Part shown: piece by piece, positions 8,660-16,799 of the stretch
How positions within the stretch are numbered: position 1 is the stretch's first letter
Layout: each line of letters starts with the position of its first letter
DNA from: Pseudoflavonifractor intestinihominis
GTDB lineage: Bacteria; Bacillota; Clostridia; Oscillospirales; Oscillospiraceae
Direction: 5' to 3'
Length of the DNA stretch: 64,000 nucleotides
Assembly (NCBI RefSeq): GCF_040096055.1
Contig: NZ_JBBMFK010000005.1
Location: forward strand, 106,252-170,251
Program-made: the position numbers and the translations under genes
The notes under the pieces: generated by a model
The model's input: the letters and a program-made list of their open reading frames with translations, nothing else
Told to the model about the DNA's origin: nothing
Databases searched by the model: none

Positions 8660-9363
8660 GTCCAGAGGCCCAAGTCGTCGAGGGCACTATGGGGATCAAC
8701 TGTGTTAACCTTAGGATCGAAACAGATTCTTAATTCTAAAACACCTGTGAGGTCCACATAAAAATCGATGGGCTTGACACCGCCAGTTATTTCGGCGCTG
8801 TATAGCAGTTCACCATCTCCGTAAATATAGAGACTAGATGTGGCATTATTCGAACGATATTTATATCGCTGGAAAAATGTCCCGCTGATGGCTGAGTACT
8901 GGCCATTCAAAAGGTAGGTGTTGTCAAAGCCACTAATAGTAATGACTTCCTGCCGCGTGTTTCCCAGGTTGTCCTTATCCGTGGGCTCTACCTTTAATGT
9001 TCTCCCTGTAAAGTAGTCCAGATCCTGGAGCCACACCGCTGGCTTCTCCCCGGTGTGCTTGCCCAGATAGACGCTGTTGCTTTTGGGTTCCCACTGGACG
9101 GTCTTGCCCACGGCCTCGCTGACTGCCCGGACGGGGAGATAGGTGGTGCCGTTGTAGACAAAGACCTCCACCGGGTTGCCGTTAGCGTCGGTGGGCTCCA
9201 GTTTCATGTCGTCCACATAGACGTCTACGCCCGTGTAGACCTGGATGGTTTTGGCGGCAAGCGCCGCCAGCGCGGGGGAGGTGAGGGAGACCGCCAGGAC
9301 GGTCGCCGCCACGCCGGAGAGGAACCATGCTGCTTTTTGTCTGCGTTTCATGCGTTTTCTCAT
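8656..9363 (-). CDS. Secreted stalk-domain (copper amine oxidase N-like) plus NPCBM-type protein
   Basis: About 235 residues with a signal peptide (KAAWFLSGVAATVLAVSL...ALA). A copper-amine-oxidase N-terminal-like stalk domain follows (VFVYNGTTYLPVRAVSEAVG, about residues 60-80), then an NPCBM-like carbohydrate-binding module (NTYLLNGQYSAISGTFF...YGDGELLYSAEITGG...LTGVLELRI). It is probably a cell-surface, sugar-binding protein. The ATG at 9363 has a very close AGAAGGG; the ATG at 9351 (MKRRQ) has better spacing. It is translationally coupled to the lipoprotein gene (ATGA), and two hairpins precede it in the leader. Confidence 0.78.
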   Translation of the reverse strand: MRKRMKRRQKAAWFLSGVAATVLAVSLTSPALAALAAKTIQVYTGVDVYVDDMKLEPTDANGNPVEVFVYNGTTYLPVRAVSEAVGKTVQWEPKSNSVYLGKHTGEKPAVWLQDLDYFTGRTLKVEPTDKDNLGNTRQEVITISGFDNTYLLNGQYSAISGTFFQRYKYRSNNATSSLYIYGDGELLYSAEITGGVKPIDFYVDLTGVLELRICFDPKVNTVDPHSALDDLGLWT

Positions 9364-9387
9364 CCCTTCTTTTGTTCTCACCGCAAC

Positions 9388-9412
9388 CGCCTCGGGGGCT
9401 TGCGCCCCCGGG
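9388..9412 (-). repeat. GC-rich hairpin in the leader of the stalk-domain gene
   Basis: CGGGGGC-TTGC-GCCCCCG with flanking pairs. It lies between the candidate attenuator and the ribosome site, so it may affect RNA stability or translation. Confidence 0.4.
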
Positions 9413-9419
9413 GGTTGGG

Positions 9420-9461
9420 CGAAAAACAAAAACGCTGTGCAGGGCAAAGCCTACACAGCGT
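9420..9461 (-). terminator. Intrinsic terminator/attenuator in the stalk-gene leader
   Basis: Read on the minus strand: a 12-bp stem (ACGCTGTGTAGG paired with CCTGCACAGCGT, one G-U), a 6-nt loop and the U-tract TTTTTGTTTTT. It ends about 57 nt upstream of the first start codon, so it either ends a short leader RNA or attenuates the operon. A possible minus-strand promoter (TTGTAA, 18 bp, TATACC) lies near 9497-9526. Confidence 0.55.
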
Positions 9462-9516
9462 AAGAAGAGACCTTCTCATGCGACACAGACACAGGTATAT
9501 GACAACAAAGCCGCTC

Positions 9517-9546
9517 TTTACAAGAAAGACCGGATTGTCGTATAAT
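9517..9546 (+). promoter_or_regulatory. Sigma-70-type promoter for a short plus-strand RNA
   Basis: TTTACA at 9517-9522, 18-bp spacer, perfect TATAAT at 9541-9546. It points into the folded RNA candidate and not into any open reading frame. Confidence 0.6.
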
Positions 9547-9551
9547 ATCCT

Positions 9552-9647
9552 ATGCGGTGCGGCCAAAGGCCGTTGTGTAGGTGGTGCTAGCACCTGCGCA
9601 GGCTTACGGGTGTTGGCGCACCCGTAAGCTGCCGCATTTTTGTTTTT
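9552..9647 (+). ncRNA. Candidate structured small RNA: compact four-way junction with U-tract
   Basis: Nearly every base is paired. Outer stem: 9552-9558 with 9631-9637 (7 bp, one G-U). Arm 1: 9560-9564 with 9568-9572 (CGGCC, AAA loop). Arm 2: 9574-9583 with 9591-9600 (10 bp, two G-U). Arm 3: 9602-9612 with 9619-9629 (11 bp, perfect). TTTTTGTTTTT follows at once, and a good promoter ends 6 nt before the fold. No tRNA hallmarks (no T-loop sequence; arm lengths are wrong) and no match to SRP or 6S RNA that I recognise. A DNA cruciform role is the alternative. Confidence 0.55.
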
Positions 9648-9811
9648 CAAACAAATTATAGCAAGAAAAGCAGGGCTGTGCAAACTTAATTTTGGATTTA
9701 TGTTCTATTATGGAAAAAGGAAAAGTGCCATAATCGCCCCAATATATCCCGTGCCGCGTTCGGCCGTCAGGAAAAGGACGGCTGAATGCGGATTTTTTGT
9801 GCACAATGCGG

Positions 9812-9841
9812 TTGACAGGACAGGGGTCGGGCGCGTATGAT
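9812..9841 (+). promoter_or_regulatory. Promoter of the marR-ABC exporter operon
   Basis: TTGACA at 9812-9817 and TATGAT at 9836-9841 with an 18-bp spacer. The AT-rich leader that follows (with ATTAACAATTAG) is a plausible place for MarR binding. Confidence 0.65.
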
Positions 9842-9900
9842 ATCATAACGTGATTAAAAGATAACCGCATTAACAATTAGCAAGGAAAGATGGTGAAAGC

Positions 9901-10365
9901 GTGGAGCACAGAGAGATACAGCGGGAGATCTTCCAGGCCCTGCACCGGTTCGGAAAGCTGAATACCGGGCAGCTCATTGAGACGGAAGGCCTGACCCAGG
10001 GGGAGTTCTTCGGGCTCTCCATGCTGCGGGAGCACCTGAAGGAGCATCCGGAGGGGATGCACGTCCGGGAGCTGGCCCAGTGCGCCCGGGTCTCAGCCCC
10101 CAGAGTGTCCCGGATGCTGCGGGACATGGAGGAGCGGAACCTCATCGAACGGCGGATCGACAAGTCCGACCGGCGCAATACCTACATCGTCCTCACCGAC
10201 CAGGGTGAGGCGGCCAGGTGCAGGACGGCGGAGCGGCTGTCCCGGTTCCTGGACCGGGTGGTGGAGCGGATGGGCCAGGAGAATGTCCAGGCCATGATTG
10301 ACCTGTGGAACCAGTTCTCCGCCATTCTGGAAGACGAACGAGCAAAGGAGACAGAGCAGTGCTGA
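9901..10365 (+). CDS. MarR-family transcriptional regulator
   Basis: 154 residues starting at GTG 9901. The winged helix-turn-helix is clear: MHVRELAQCARVSAPRVSRM, followed by a wing (IERRIDKSDRRNTYIVLTDQG), with helical dimerisation segments at both ends. It overlaps the first ABC gene by 7 bp, so it is the first gene of a three-gene operon. By analogy with MarR regulators fused to exporter operons, it probably represses the operon until a toxic ligand binds. The ligand cannot be read from the sequence. Confidence 0.88.
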   Translation: MEHREIQREIFQALHRFGKLNTGQLIETEGLTQGEFFGLSMLREHLKEHPEGMHVRELAQCARVSAPRVSRMLRDMEERNLIERRIDKSDRRNTYIVLTDQGEAARCRTAERLSRFLDRVVERMGQENVQAMIDLWNQFSAILEDERAKETEQC

Positions 10366-12506
10366 AATTGATACGCTATCTCAAGCAGGTGAAATGGCCC
10401 ATCCTGGCCATTATGCTCCTGCTGGTGGTGCAGGCCTGGTGCGACCTGAGCCTGCCGCAGTACACATCGGACATTGTGGATGTGGGCATCCAGCAGGGGG
10501 GCATCGAGCACGCCGCCCCCGACCAGATCCGGGACGAGACCATGGAGGACCTGAAGCTCTTCATGGACGAGGACAGCTGGAGCAAGGTGGAGGCCGCCTA
10601 TACGCTGAATGACGACGGCATCTGGTACCGGAACAAGGTGAGTGAGAGCGCCCTGGAGGAGCTGGACGATGTGTTCGGCATGCCCATGCTCATGCTCTCC
10701 GCCATGGAGGAGCAGGGCATGGACGCCGCTACCCTCCAGGCCATGCTCGCCTCCGGCCAGATGACCCTGGAGCAGCTCCAGGCCATGGCGGACCAGGCTC
10801 TGGAGCAGTTCGGCACCCAGTCCGACATGATCGTGGAGCAGAAGGCCCTCCTCTTTGTCAAAGAGGAGTATGCCGCCATGGGCCTGGACCTGGACCAGAT
10901 CCAGATGAACTACCTGCTCTCTACCGGCGGCAAGATGCTGGGCATCTCCCTGCTGATGGCCGCTGCCGCCATCCTGGTGGGCCTGCTGGCCTCCCGCACC
11001 GCCGCCCAGCTGGGCATGAGCCTCCGCGGCGACGTGTTCAAGGCCGTCATGTCCTTCTCCAACGCGGAGATCGACAAGTTCTCCACCGCGTCCCTCATCA
11101 CCCGCTCCACCAACGACATCCAGCAGGTGCAGATGGTGGTGGTGCTCATGCTGCGCATCGTCATCTATGCACCCATCCTGGGCATCGGCGGCATTGTCAA
11201 GGTGGCCACCACCCACACCGGCATGGAGTGGATCATCGCCGTGGCCGTGGGCACCGCCCTGGTGCTGGTGGCCCTGCTCATGGGCCTGGCCCTGCCCAAA
11301 TTCAAGCGGATGCAGACCCTGGTGGACAAGATGAACCTGGTCTCCCGGGAGATCCTCACCGGCCTGCCCGTCATCCGGGCCTTCAGCCGGGAGAAGCACG
11401 AGGAGAAGCGCTTCGACCTGGCCAACCTGGACCTGAAGAAGACCCAGCTGTTCACCAACCGGGTCATGACCTTCATGATGCCCATGATGATGCTGCTGAT
11501 GAACGGCGTGTCCATCCTCATCGTGTGGAACGGCGGCCACGGCATCGACGCGGGCACCATGCAGGTGGGCGATATGATCGCCTTCATCACCTACACCATG
11601 CAGATCGTCATGTCCTTCCTCATGATCGCCATGATCGCCATCTTCCTGCCCCGGGCCAGCGTGGCCGCCGAGCGTATCGACGAGGTGCTCCAGACCAAGC
11701 CCATCATCCGGGACAAGCGGAAGGTGAAGGACAATACCAAGGAGCAGTGGAAGGGCGTGGTGGCCTTTGAGGACGTGTCCTTCCGCTACCCCGACGCCGG
11801 GGCCGACGTGCTGGAGCACATCACCTTCACCGCTCAGCCCGGCCAGACCACCGCCATCATCGGCTCCACCGGCTCGGGCAAGTCCACCCTGCTGAACCTG
11901 ATCCCCCGGTTCTTCGACGTGAGCTACGGCCGCATCACCATGGACGGCGTGGACATCCGGGACCTGTCCCAGCACAAGCTCCACGAGCTGCTGGGATATG
12001 TGCCCCAGAAGGGCGTGCTCTTCTCCGGCGACATTGAGTCCAACCTGAAGTTCGGCGGCGCGAACATCACCGACCAGGCCATGGAGGAGGCGGCGGAGAT
12101 CGCCCAGGCCAAGGAGTTCATCGACTCCAAGCCCGACGGCTACCACACCCCCATCGCCCAGGGCGGCACCAACGTGTCCGGCGGCCAGAAACAGCGGCTG
12201 TCTATCGCCCGGGCCATCGCCAAGAACCCCAGAGTGTTCCTCTTTGACGACTCCTTCTCCGCCCTGGACTACAAGACCGACGTGGTCCTCCGCCGGGCCC
12301 TCAACGAGAAGGTAAAGGACGCCACCGTCATCATCGTGGCCCAGCGGATCTCCACCATCCTCCACGCTGACCAGATCGTGGTGCTGGACGAGGGCAGGAT
12401 CGCAGGCATCGGCACCCACGAGGAGCTGATGAAGACCTGCCCCACTTATCAGGAAATTGCAAGAAGCCAGCTCTCCGCAGCGGAATTGGGAGGTGAGGGA
12501 GCATGA
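10359..12506 (+). CDS. Heterodimeric ABC multidrug exporter, subunit with degenerate ATP site and extracellular insert
   Basis: About 715 residues from GTG 10359, which has AAAGGAG upstream. It has a type IV (exporter) fold with one ABC domain. TM1 is followed by a roughly 140-residue hydrophilic, Met/Glu-rich insert before TM2, like the extracellular domain of BmrD-type subunits. The ABC domain has Walker A GSTGSGKST, signature VSGGQKQ, Walker B LFDDSFSALD (Asp where the catalytic Glu is expected) and VAQRIST (Gln where the switch His is expected). This subunit therefore supplies a degenerate ATP site but a normal signature, as in asymmetric heterodimers. It overlaps the partner gene by ATGA. 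Confidence 0.92.
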   Translation: MLKLIRYLKQVKWPILAIMLLLVVQAWCDLSLPQYTSDIVDVGIQQGGIEHAAPDQIRDETMEDLKLFMDEDSWSKVEAAYTLNDDGIWYRNKVSESALEELDDVFGMPMLMLSAMEEQGMDAATLQAMLASGQMTLEQLQAMADQALEQFGTQSDMIVEQKALLFVKEEYAAMGLDLDQIQMNYLLSTGGKMLGISLLMAAAAILVGLLASRTAAQLGMSLRGDVFKAVMSFSNAEIDKFSTASLITRSTNDIQQVQMVVVLMLRIVIYAPILGIGGIVKVATTHTGMEWIIAVAVGTALVLVALLMGLALPKFKRMQTLVDKMNLVSREILTGLPVIRAFSREKHEEKRFDLANLDLKKTQLFTNRVMTFMMPMMMLLMNGVSILIVWNGGHGIDAGTMQVGDMIAFITYTMQIVMSFLMIAMIAIFLPRASVAAERIDEVLQTKPIIRDKRKVKDNTKEQWKGVVAFEDVSFRYPDAGADVLEHITFTAQPGQTTAIIGSTGSGKSTLLNLIPRFFDVSYGRITMDGVDIRDLSQHKLHELLGYVPQKGVLFSGDIESNLKFGGANITDQAMEEAAEIAQAKEFIDSKPDGYHTPIAQGGTNVSGGQKQRLSIARAIAKNPRVFLFDDSFSALDYKTDVVLRRALNEKVKDATVIIVAQRISTILHADQIVVLDEGRIAGIGTHEELMKTCPTYQEIARSQLSAAELGGEGA

Positions 12507-14359
12507 GCGAGACGAAACAGACCCACACCCAGCCCCGCCGGGGCCCCATGGGCGGCATGGGCCACGGCGGCATGCGGCCCGGCGAGAAGGCCAAGGACTT
12601 CAAGGGCACCATCGGCAAGCTGCTCTCCTACATGGGCAGCTATAAGATCGGACTGTGCTTTGTGCTGCTCTTCGCGGCGGGCTCCACCGTGTTCAATATC
12701 TTCGGGCCCAAGATCCTGGGCAACGCCACCACCGAGCTCTTCAACGGCCTGGTGGCCAAGATCAGCGGCACCGGCGGCATCGACTTCGGCCGCATCGCCC
12801 AGATTCTCCTCTTCCTCCTGGGCATGTACCTGCTGGCCGCCCTCTTCGGCTCCATCCAGGGCTGGATCATGAGCGGCATCGCCCAGAAGATGGCCTACCG
12901 CATGCGCCGGGATATCTCGGAGAAGATCAACCGCATGCCCATGAAGTACTTTGAGTCCCGCACCGTGGGCGAGGTCCTCTCCCGCATCACCAACGACGTG
13001 GACACCATGGGCCAGAGCCTGAACCAGAGCATCACCCAGCTCATCACCTCGGTGACCATGATCATCGGCGTGTTCATCATGATGCTCACCATCAGCCCCC
13101 TGATGACCCTCATCGCCGTGGTCATCCTGCCCATCTCCATGCTCCTCATCAGCATTGTGATCAAGCACTCCCAGAAGTACTTCAAGGCCCAGCAGGAGTA
13201 CCTGGGCCACATCAACGGCCAGGTGGAGGAGTGCTACTCCGGCCACAACGTCATCCGGGCTTTCAACCAGGAGGAGACCGTCAAGGCCAGATTTGACGAG
13301 ACCAACCGCATCCTGTTCCAGTCCGCCTGGAAGAGCCAGTTCTTCTCGGGCATGATGCAGCCCATCATGAACTTTGTGGGCAACCTGGGCTATGTGGCCG
13401 TGGCCGTGTCGGGCAGCATGCTGGCCGTGGCCGGGGTCATCAAGGTGGGCGATATCCAGGCCTTCATCCAGTACGTGAAGAACTTCACCCAGCCCATCAC
13501 CCAGATCGCCCAGGTCTCCAATATGCTCCAGTCCATGGCCGCCGCCGCCGAGCGGGTCTTTGAGTTCCTGGACGAGGAGGAGGAGACCCCCGACCCCGCC
13601 CAGCCCGCCTCTCTGGCCGACGTGAAGGGCGGCGTGGACTTCGACCACGTCCACTTCGGCTACAACCCCGACAAGATCATCATCAACGACTTCTCCGCCC
13701 ACGTGGAGCCCGGTCAGATGGTGGCCATCGTGGGCCCCACCGGCGCGGGCAAGACCACCATGGTCAAGCTGCTCATGCGGTTCTATGACGTCAACTCCGG
13801 CGCCATTCGGGTGGACGGCCACGACGTGCGGGACTTCCGCCGGGCCGACCTGCGGGAGACCTTCGGCATGGTGCTCCAGGACACCTGGCTGTTCAAGGGC
13901 ACCATCATGGAGAACATCCGCTACGGCCGCCTGGACGCCAGCGATGAGGAGGTCATCGCCGCCGCCAAGGCCGCCCACGTCCACCACTTCATCCAGACCC
14001 TCCCCGGTGCCTACCAGATGGAGCTCAACGAGGACGCCACCAACATCTCCCAGGGCCAGAAACAGCTTCTGACCATCGCCCGGGCCATCCTGGCCGACAA
14101 CAAGATCATGATCCTGGACGAGGCCACCTCCTCGGTGGACACCCGCACCGAGCACCTGATCCAGGACGCCATGGCCAACCTGATGAAGGGCCGCACCAGC
14201 TTTGTCATCGCCCACCGGCTCTCCACCATCAAGAACGCAGACCTCATCCTGGTGATGAAGGACGGCGACATCGTGGAGCAGGGCAACCACCAGCAGCTGC
14301 TGGCCAAGGGCGGCTTCTACGCCGACCTCTACAACTCCCAGTTCGAGGACGTGGGATAA
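12503..14359 (+). CDS. Heterodimeric ABC multidrug exporter, catalytic subunit
   Basis: 618 residues; six transmembrane helices then an ABC domain. Walker A is GPTGAGKTT, Walker B is ILDEATSSVD with the catalytic Glu present, and the switch histidine is in VIAHRLST. Its signature is altered (NISQGQKQ, not SGGQ), which complements the degenerate partner: the full ATP site pairs this Walker region with the partner's VSGGQ. It is the third gene of the marR operon, coupled by ATGA and followed by a terminator. The substrate is unknown; export of drugs, peptides or lipids are all possible. Confidence 0.93.
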   Translation: MSETKQTHTQPRRGPMGGMGHGGMRPGEKAKDFKGTIGKLLSYMGSYKIGLCFVLLFAAGSTVFNIFGPKILGNATTELFNGLVAKISGTGGIDFGRIAQILLFLLGMYLLAALFGSIQGWIMSGIAQKMAYRMRRDISEKINRMPMKYFESRTVGEVLSRITNDVDTMGQSLNQSITQLITSVTMIIGVFIMMLTISPLMTLIAVVILPISMLLISIVIKHSQKYFKAQQEYLGHINGQVEECYSGHNVIRAFNQEETVKARFDETNRILFQSAWKSQFFSGMMQPIMNFVGNLGYVAVAVSGSMLAVAGVIKVGDIQAFIQYVKNFTQPITQIAQVSNMLQSMAAAAERVFEFLDEEEETPDPAQPASLADVKGGVDFDHVHFGYNPDKIIINDFSAHVEPGQMVAIVGPTGAGKTTMVKLLMRFYDVNSGAIRVDGHDVRDFRRADLRETFGMVLQDTWLFKGTIMENIRYGRLDASDEEVIAAAKAAHVHHFIQTLPGAYQMELNEDATNISQGQKQLLTIARAILADNKIMILDEATSSVDTRTEHLIQDAMANLMKGRTSFVIAHRLSTIKNADLILVMKDGDIVEQGNHQQLLAKGGFYADLYNSQFEDVG

Positions 14360-14362
14360 ACA

Positions 14363-14402
14363 AAAGGCGGCACCCGGTTTGATACCGGGTGCCGCCTTTT
14401 TT
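14363..14402 (+). terminator. Rho-independent terminator after the ABC operon
   Basis: AAAAGGCGGCACCCGG...CCGGGTGCCGCCTTTTTT: a perfect stem of 15 bp or more with a T-run. Confidence 0.92.
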
Positions 14403-14557
14403 CGCGGGTTGCATTGCTCCTGTGGGGATGGTAAACTGTATTTGTTACGCACAGCCGTGCAAATCATAACAGGGAAAGGATGGTCGTTTATGAAGATGAA
14501 TCGTGTATGGAGGGTTCACGCTTCCTAACCCTCCAATCGACATTTGGAGGAGAACAG

Positions 14558-15493
14558 ATGAAAAACGAAATCACCATCCGAGAAGCCGTTACAGAAGAGG
14601 AGATCGCATTCTTTTGGGCCCAGCTCCGGGCCTACTTCAGCCGGGATATCTTTCCCGATCCGGACAGCGGAGCGCGGGCCCGTTTCCTGGACGACCAATA
14701 CCGCGCTCATATGGACGCCCTCCATGAGCGGCAGCAGGACCGCTGCTATTACCTGCTGCTGCGCCGGAACGGAGAGGACATCGGCCTGGCGCTGCCGGTG
14801 CTGTATCACACGGAGGACGGCAAGTGCTTTCTGTGCGAGTTCTGCGTATTCCCGGAATTTCGGGGAGACGGCACCGGAACGAAATGCGGGGAGCGCTTTC
14901 TCGCCTGGGCAAAATCCATGGGCGCGGCCTATGTGGAGCTGAACTGTGACACACCTCAGCGCCAGCGCTTCTGGGGACGGCTGGGCTTCCGGAGGAACGG
15001 AGCGGACGAGTGGGGCATGCCGTTGATGCTGCTGCCGCCGGAAGAGGCGCTGCCGATCCGTATTGAACGCCTGACCGACGGCGGAGACTGGCAGCTGAAA
15101 AAGCTGGAGAACGGATTCCTCTGTGAAATCGGGGAGGACATGCTCTCGGAAGAGAAGAAGCGCCGCCTGGAACAGGCGGTCTCCCACGGGAAAATCACAT
15201 ACTTCCTTGCAAAGCGGGGCTATCGCGCCGTGGGGATGTGCAGCGTGGCGACTGCCTTTTCCACCTTCGCCTGCGGGGATACAGGAACCTTTGAGGACTT
15301 CTATATTGAGCCGGTCTTTCGGGGAAAGGGCATTGCCCGGATGCTGGCGGAGGCGGCGCAGAAGTGGTGCGGGGAGAAGGGCGTCGCCAGCCTGAGCGTC
15401 ACCTGCGCGCCCTGCGATGAGCAGATGTATCAAGCCCTCGGGTTCCAGATCCCGCTGGGAAGGACCTACGCATATCCGGCAAGCGGAGACTGA
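14558..15493 (+). CDS. Tandem GNAT acetyltransferase
   Basis: 311 residues with two GNAT folds. Domain 1 (about residues 1-150) has the acetyl-CoA loop as FPEFRGDGTGTKCGERF. Domain 2 (about 215-311) has a clear V-FRGKGIARMLAEAAQKW motif and the usual Y-LGF end (YQALGFQ). I chose ATG 14558 because of the GGAGGAGAACAG site; an earlier in-frame ATG at 14480 would add 26 unlike residues. The substrate (amino group of a small molecule, antibiotic or protein) is not predictable. Monocistronic, ending before a shared bidirectional terminator. Confidence 0.8.
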   Translation: MKNEITIREAVTEEEIAFFWAQLRAYFSRDIFPDPDSGARARFLDDQYRAHMDALHERQQDRCYYLLLRRNGEDIGLALPVLYHTEDGKCFLCEFCVFPEFRGDGTGTKCGERFLAWAKSMGAAYVELNCDTPQRQRFWGRLGFRRNGADEWGMPLMLLPPEEALPIRIERLTDGGDWQLKKLENGFLCEIGEDMLSEEKKRRLEQAVSHGKITYFLAKRGYRAVGMCSVATAFSTFACGDTGTFEDFYIEPVFRGKGIARMLAEAAQKWCGEKGVASLSVTCAPCDEQMYQALGFQIPLGRTYAYPASGD

Positions 15494-15681
15494 CCGGTAT
15501 GGAGATGGAGCGATGGGACCGGGCAATACCAAAATCGAATCAGAATGATTGGATTTTGAAGGACGCGATAGAAATCAGGAGATATGCCACCCATATCGCC
15601 CCTGCGCCTTCACGGCGGCTGCCGATATGAGCCAATGCGCTTTTATCCGAATGCCCGGCAGGTAAACAATACATAACAGAG

Positions 15682-15716
15682 AAAAGCGGCAAATCCCATT
15701 GGGATTTGCCGCTTTT
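15682..15716. terminator. Bidirectional terminator between the GNAT gene and degV
   Basis: AAAAGCGGCAAATCCC...GGGATTTGCCGCTTTT: a perfect stem with A- and T-runs, placed between convergent genes. The 190 bases between the GNAT stop and this terminator hold no gene that I can support. Confidence 0.88.
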
Positions 15717-15740
15717 TATCCGCTGTGTTTGCACTCCCGG

Positions 15741-16610
15741 TTACCGGCCCGTGCCCCAGTAGAACAGGGCGATGACACCGGGACCGGTGTGGGCGCCGAT
15801 GATGGGGCCCATGTGGAAGATGGTGATGTCCGCGTCAGGGTGCCGCTCCAGAATGGTGGCCTTCATGAACTCGGCGTCCGCCAGACAGTCGCCGTGGCAG
15901 AGGAACACCTGGCGGTTGACCTCCGGCGTCCAGTCCTTGTCCATGTGGTCGATGAGGGCCAGCATGGAGTTCTTCCTGCCCCGGGCCTTGGCGGTGTTGG
16001 TCAGGTGGCCCTCGCTGTCGCAGTGCATCACCGGCTTGATCTGGAGGGCGGAGCCCACCACGGCAGTGGCGGCGGAGATGCGCCCGCCCCGGCGCAGGTG
16101 GTTCAGATCCTCCACCGTGAACCAGTGGGCCACGTTCTGCCTGTGGTCCTCCACCCAGGCGGCCAGCTCCTCCACACTCAATCCGGCGTCCCGCTGGGCG
16201 GCAGCGCCGGTCACCAGCATACCCTCGCCGGCGGAGGCGGCCAGGGAGTCCACACAGATCAGCTTCCGGTCCGGGTACTTCTCCCGCAGATCCTCCATGC
16301 AGATCTTGGCCGCCTGGATGGTGCCCGACAGGCCGGAGGAGAAGCAGATGTACAGCACGTCCAGCCCCTGCTCCAGGCAGCGGGTAAAGTGCTCCTCATA
16401 GACCGTGGGGTTGATCTGGGAGGTGGAACCCATCTTGCCCTCACGCATGCCGGCAAAGAAGGCCTCGCTGGTGATATTGCCGCCAGGGCCGAAGGTGTAG
16501 GGCACACCGCCCAGCTGGCACTCCATGGGGATGATCTCCACACCGATCTGGTTGGCCCAGGCCTCGGTCAGGTCTGTGGTGGCGTCGGTGATGATCTGAT
16601 AACCGCTCAT
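15741..16610 (-). CDS. DegV-family fatty-acid-binding protein
   Basis: 289 residues, typical of the DegV/FakB family, which holds a fatty acid for phosphorylation by FakA. The N-terminus YQIITDATTDLTEAWA and the TSQINPTVYEEHF and CFSSGLSGTIQAAKI stretches are family signatures. No fakA gene lies nearby, so the function in fatty-acid incorporation is inferred from family only. A promoter-like TATAAT (minus strand, about 16669) and a 7-bp hairpin in the leader precede the gene. Confidence 0.9.
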   Translation of the reverse strand: MSGYQIITDATTDLTEAWANQIGVEIIPMECQLGGVPYTFGPGGNITSEAFFAGMREGKMGSTSQINPTVYEEHFTRCLEQGLDVLYICFSSGLSGTIQAAKICMEDLREKYPDRKLICVDSLAASAGEGMLVTGAAAQRDAGLSVEELAAWVEDHRQNVAHWFTVEDLNHLRRGGRISAATAVVGSALQIKPVMHCDSEGHLTNTAKARGRKNSMLALIDHMDKDWTPEVNRQVFLCHGDCLADAEFMKATILERHPDADITIFHMGPIIGAHTGPGVIALFYWGTGR

Positions 16611-16631
16611 GATAACACTCCTTTATTTCCC

Positions 16632-16649
16632 GTGCGGCAGCCGCCGCAC
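16632..16649 (-). repeat. Hairpin in the degV leader
   Basis: GTGCGGC-AGCC-GCCGCAC, a 7-bp perfect stem about 20 nt before the start codon. It may be a simple mRNA stabiliser. Confidence 0.35.
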
Positions 16650-16799
16650 AAATACAATTCCGTCACTATTATACAGTCTGAATTCCCAGGCCGCAAGGAC
16701 GGAAGTCCAGAGACGGAAAAATATGAGGAAGCAAAGGAAAATAGAATACAAAATGTTATATGAATAAATAAAAGTACGAATCGGATTGAAAAACGGGCC

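Noticed and set aside
9552..9637. Four-way junction as a tRNA gene
   Set aside because: Arm lengths of 5, 10 and 11 bp, no T-loop consensus and no CCA-type end; it cannot fold as tRNA.
10182..14467. Long minus-strand frames opposite the two ABC exporter genes
   Set aside because: Same antisense composition artefact; the plus-strand motifs are unambiguous.
14480..14557. Upstream in-frame ATG extension of the GNAT gene
   Set aside because: The extra 26 residues do not resemble the fold, and a much better ribosome site precedes ATG 14558.
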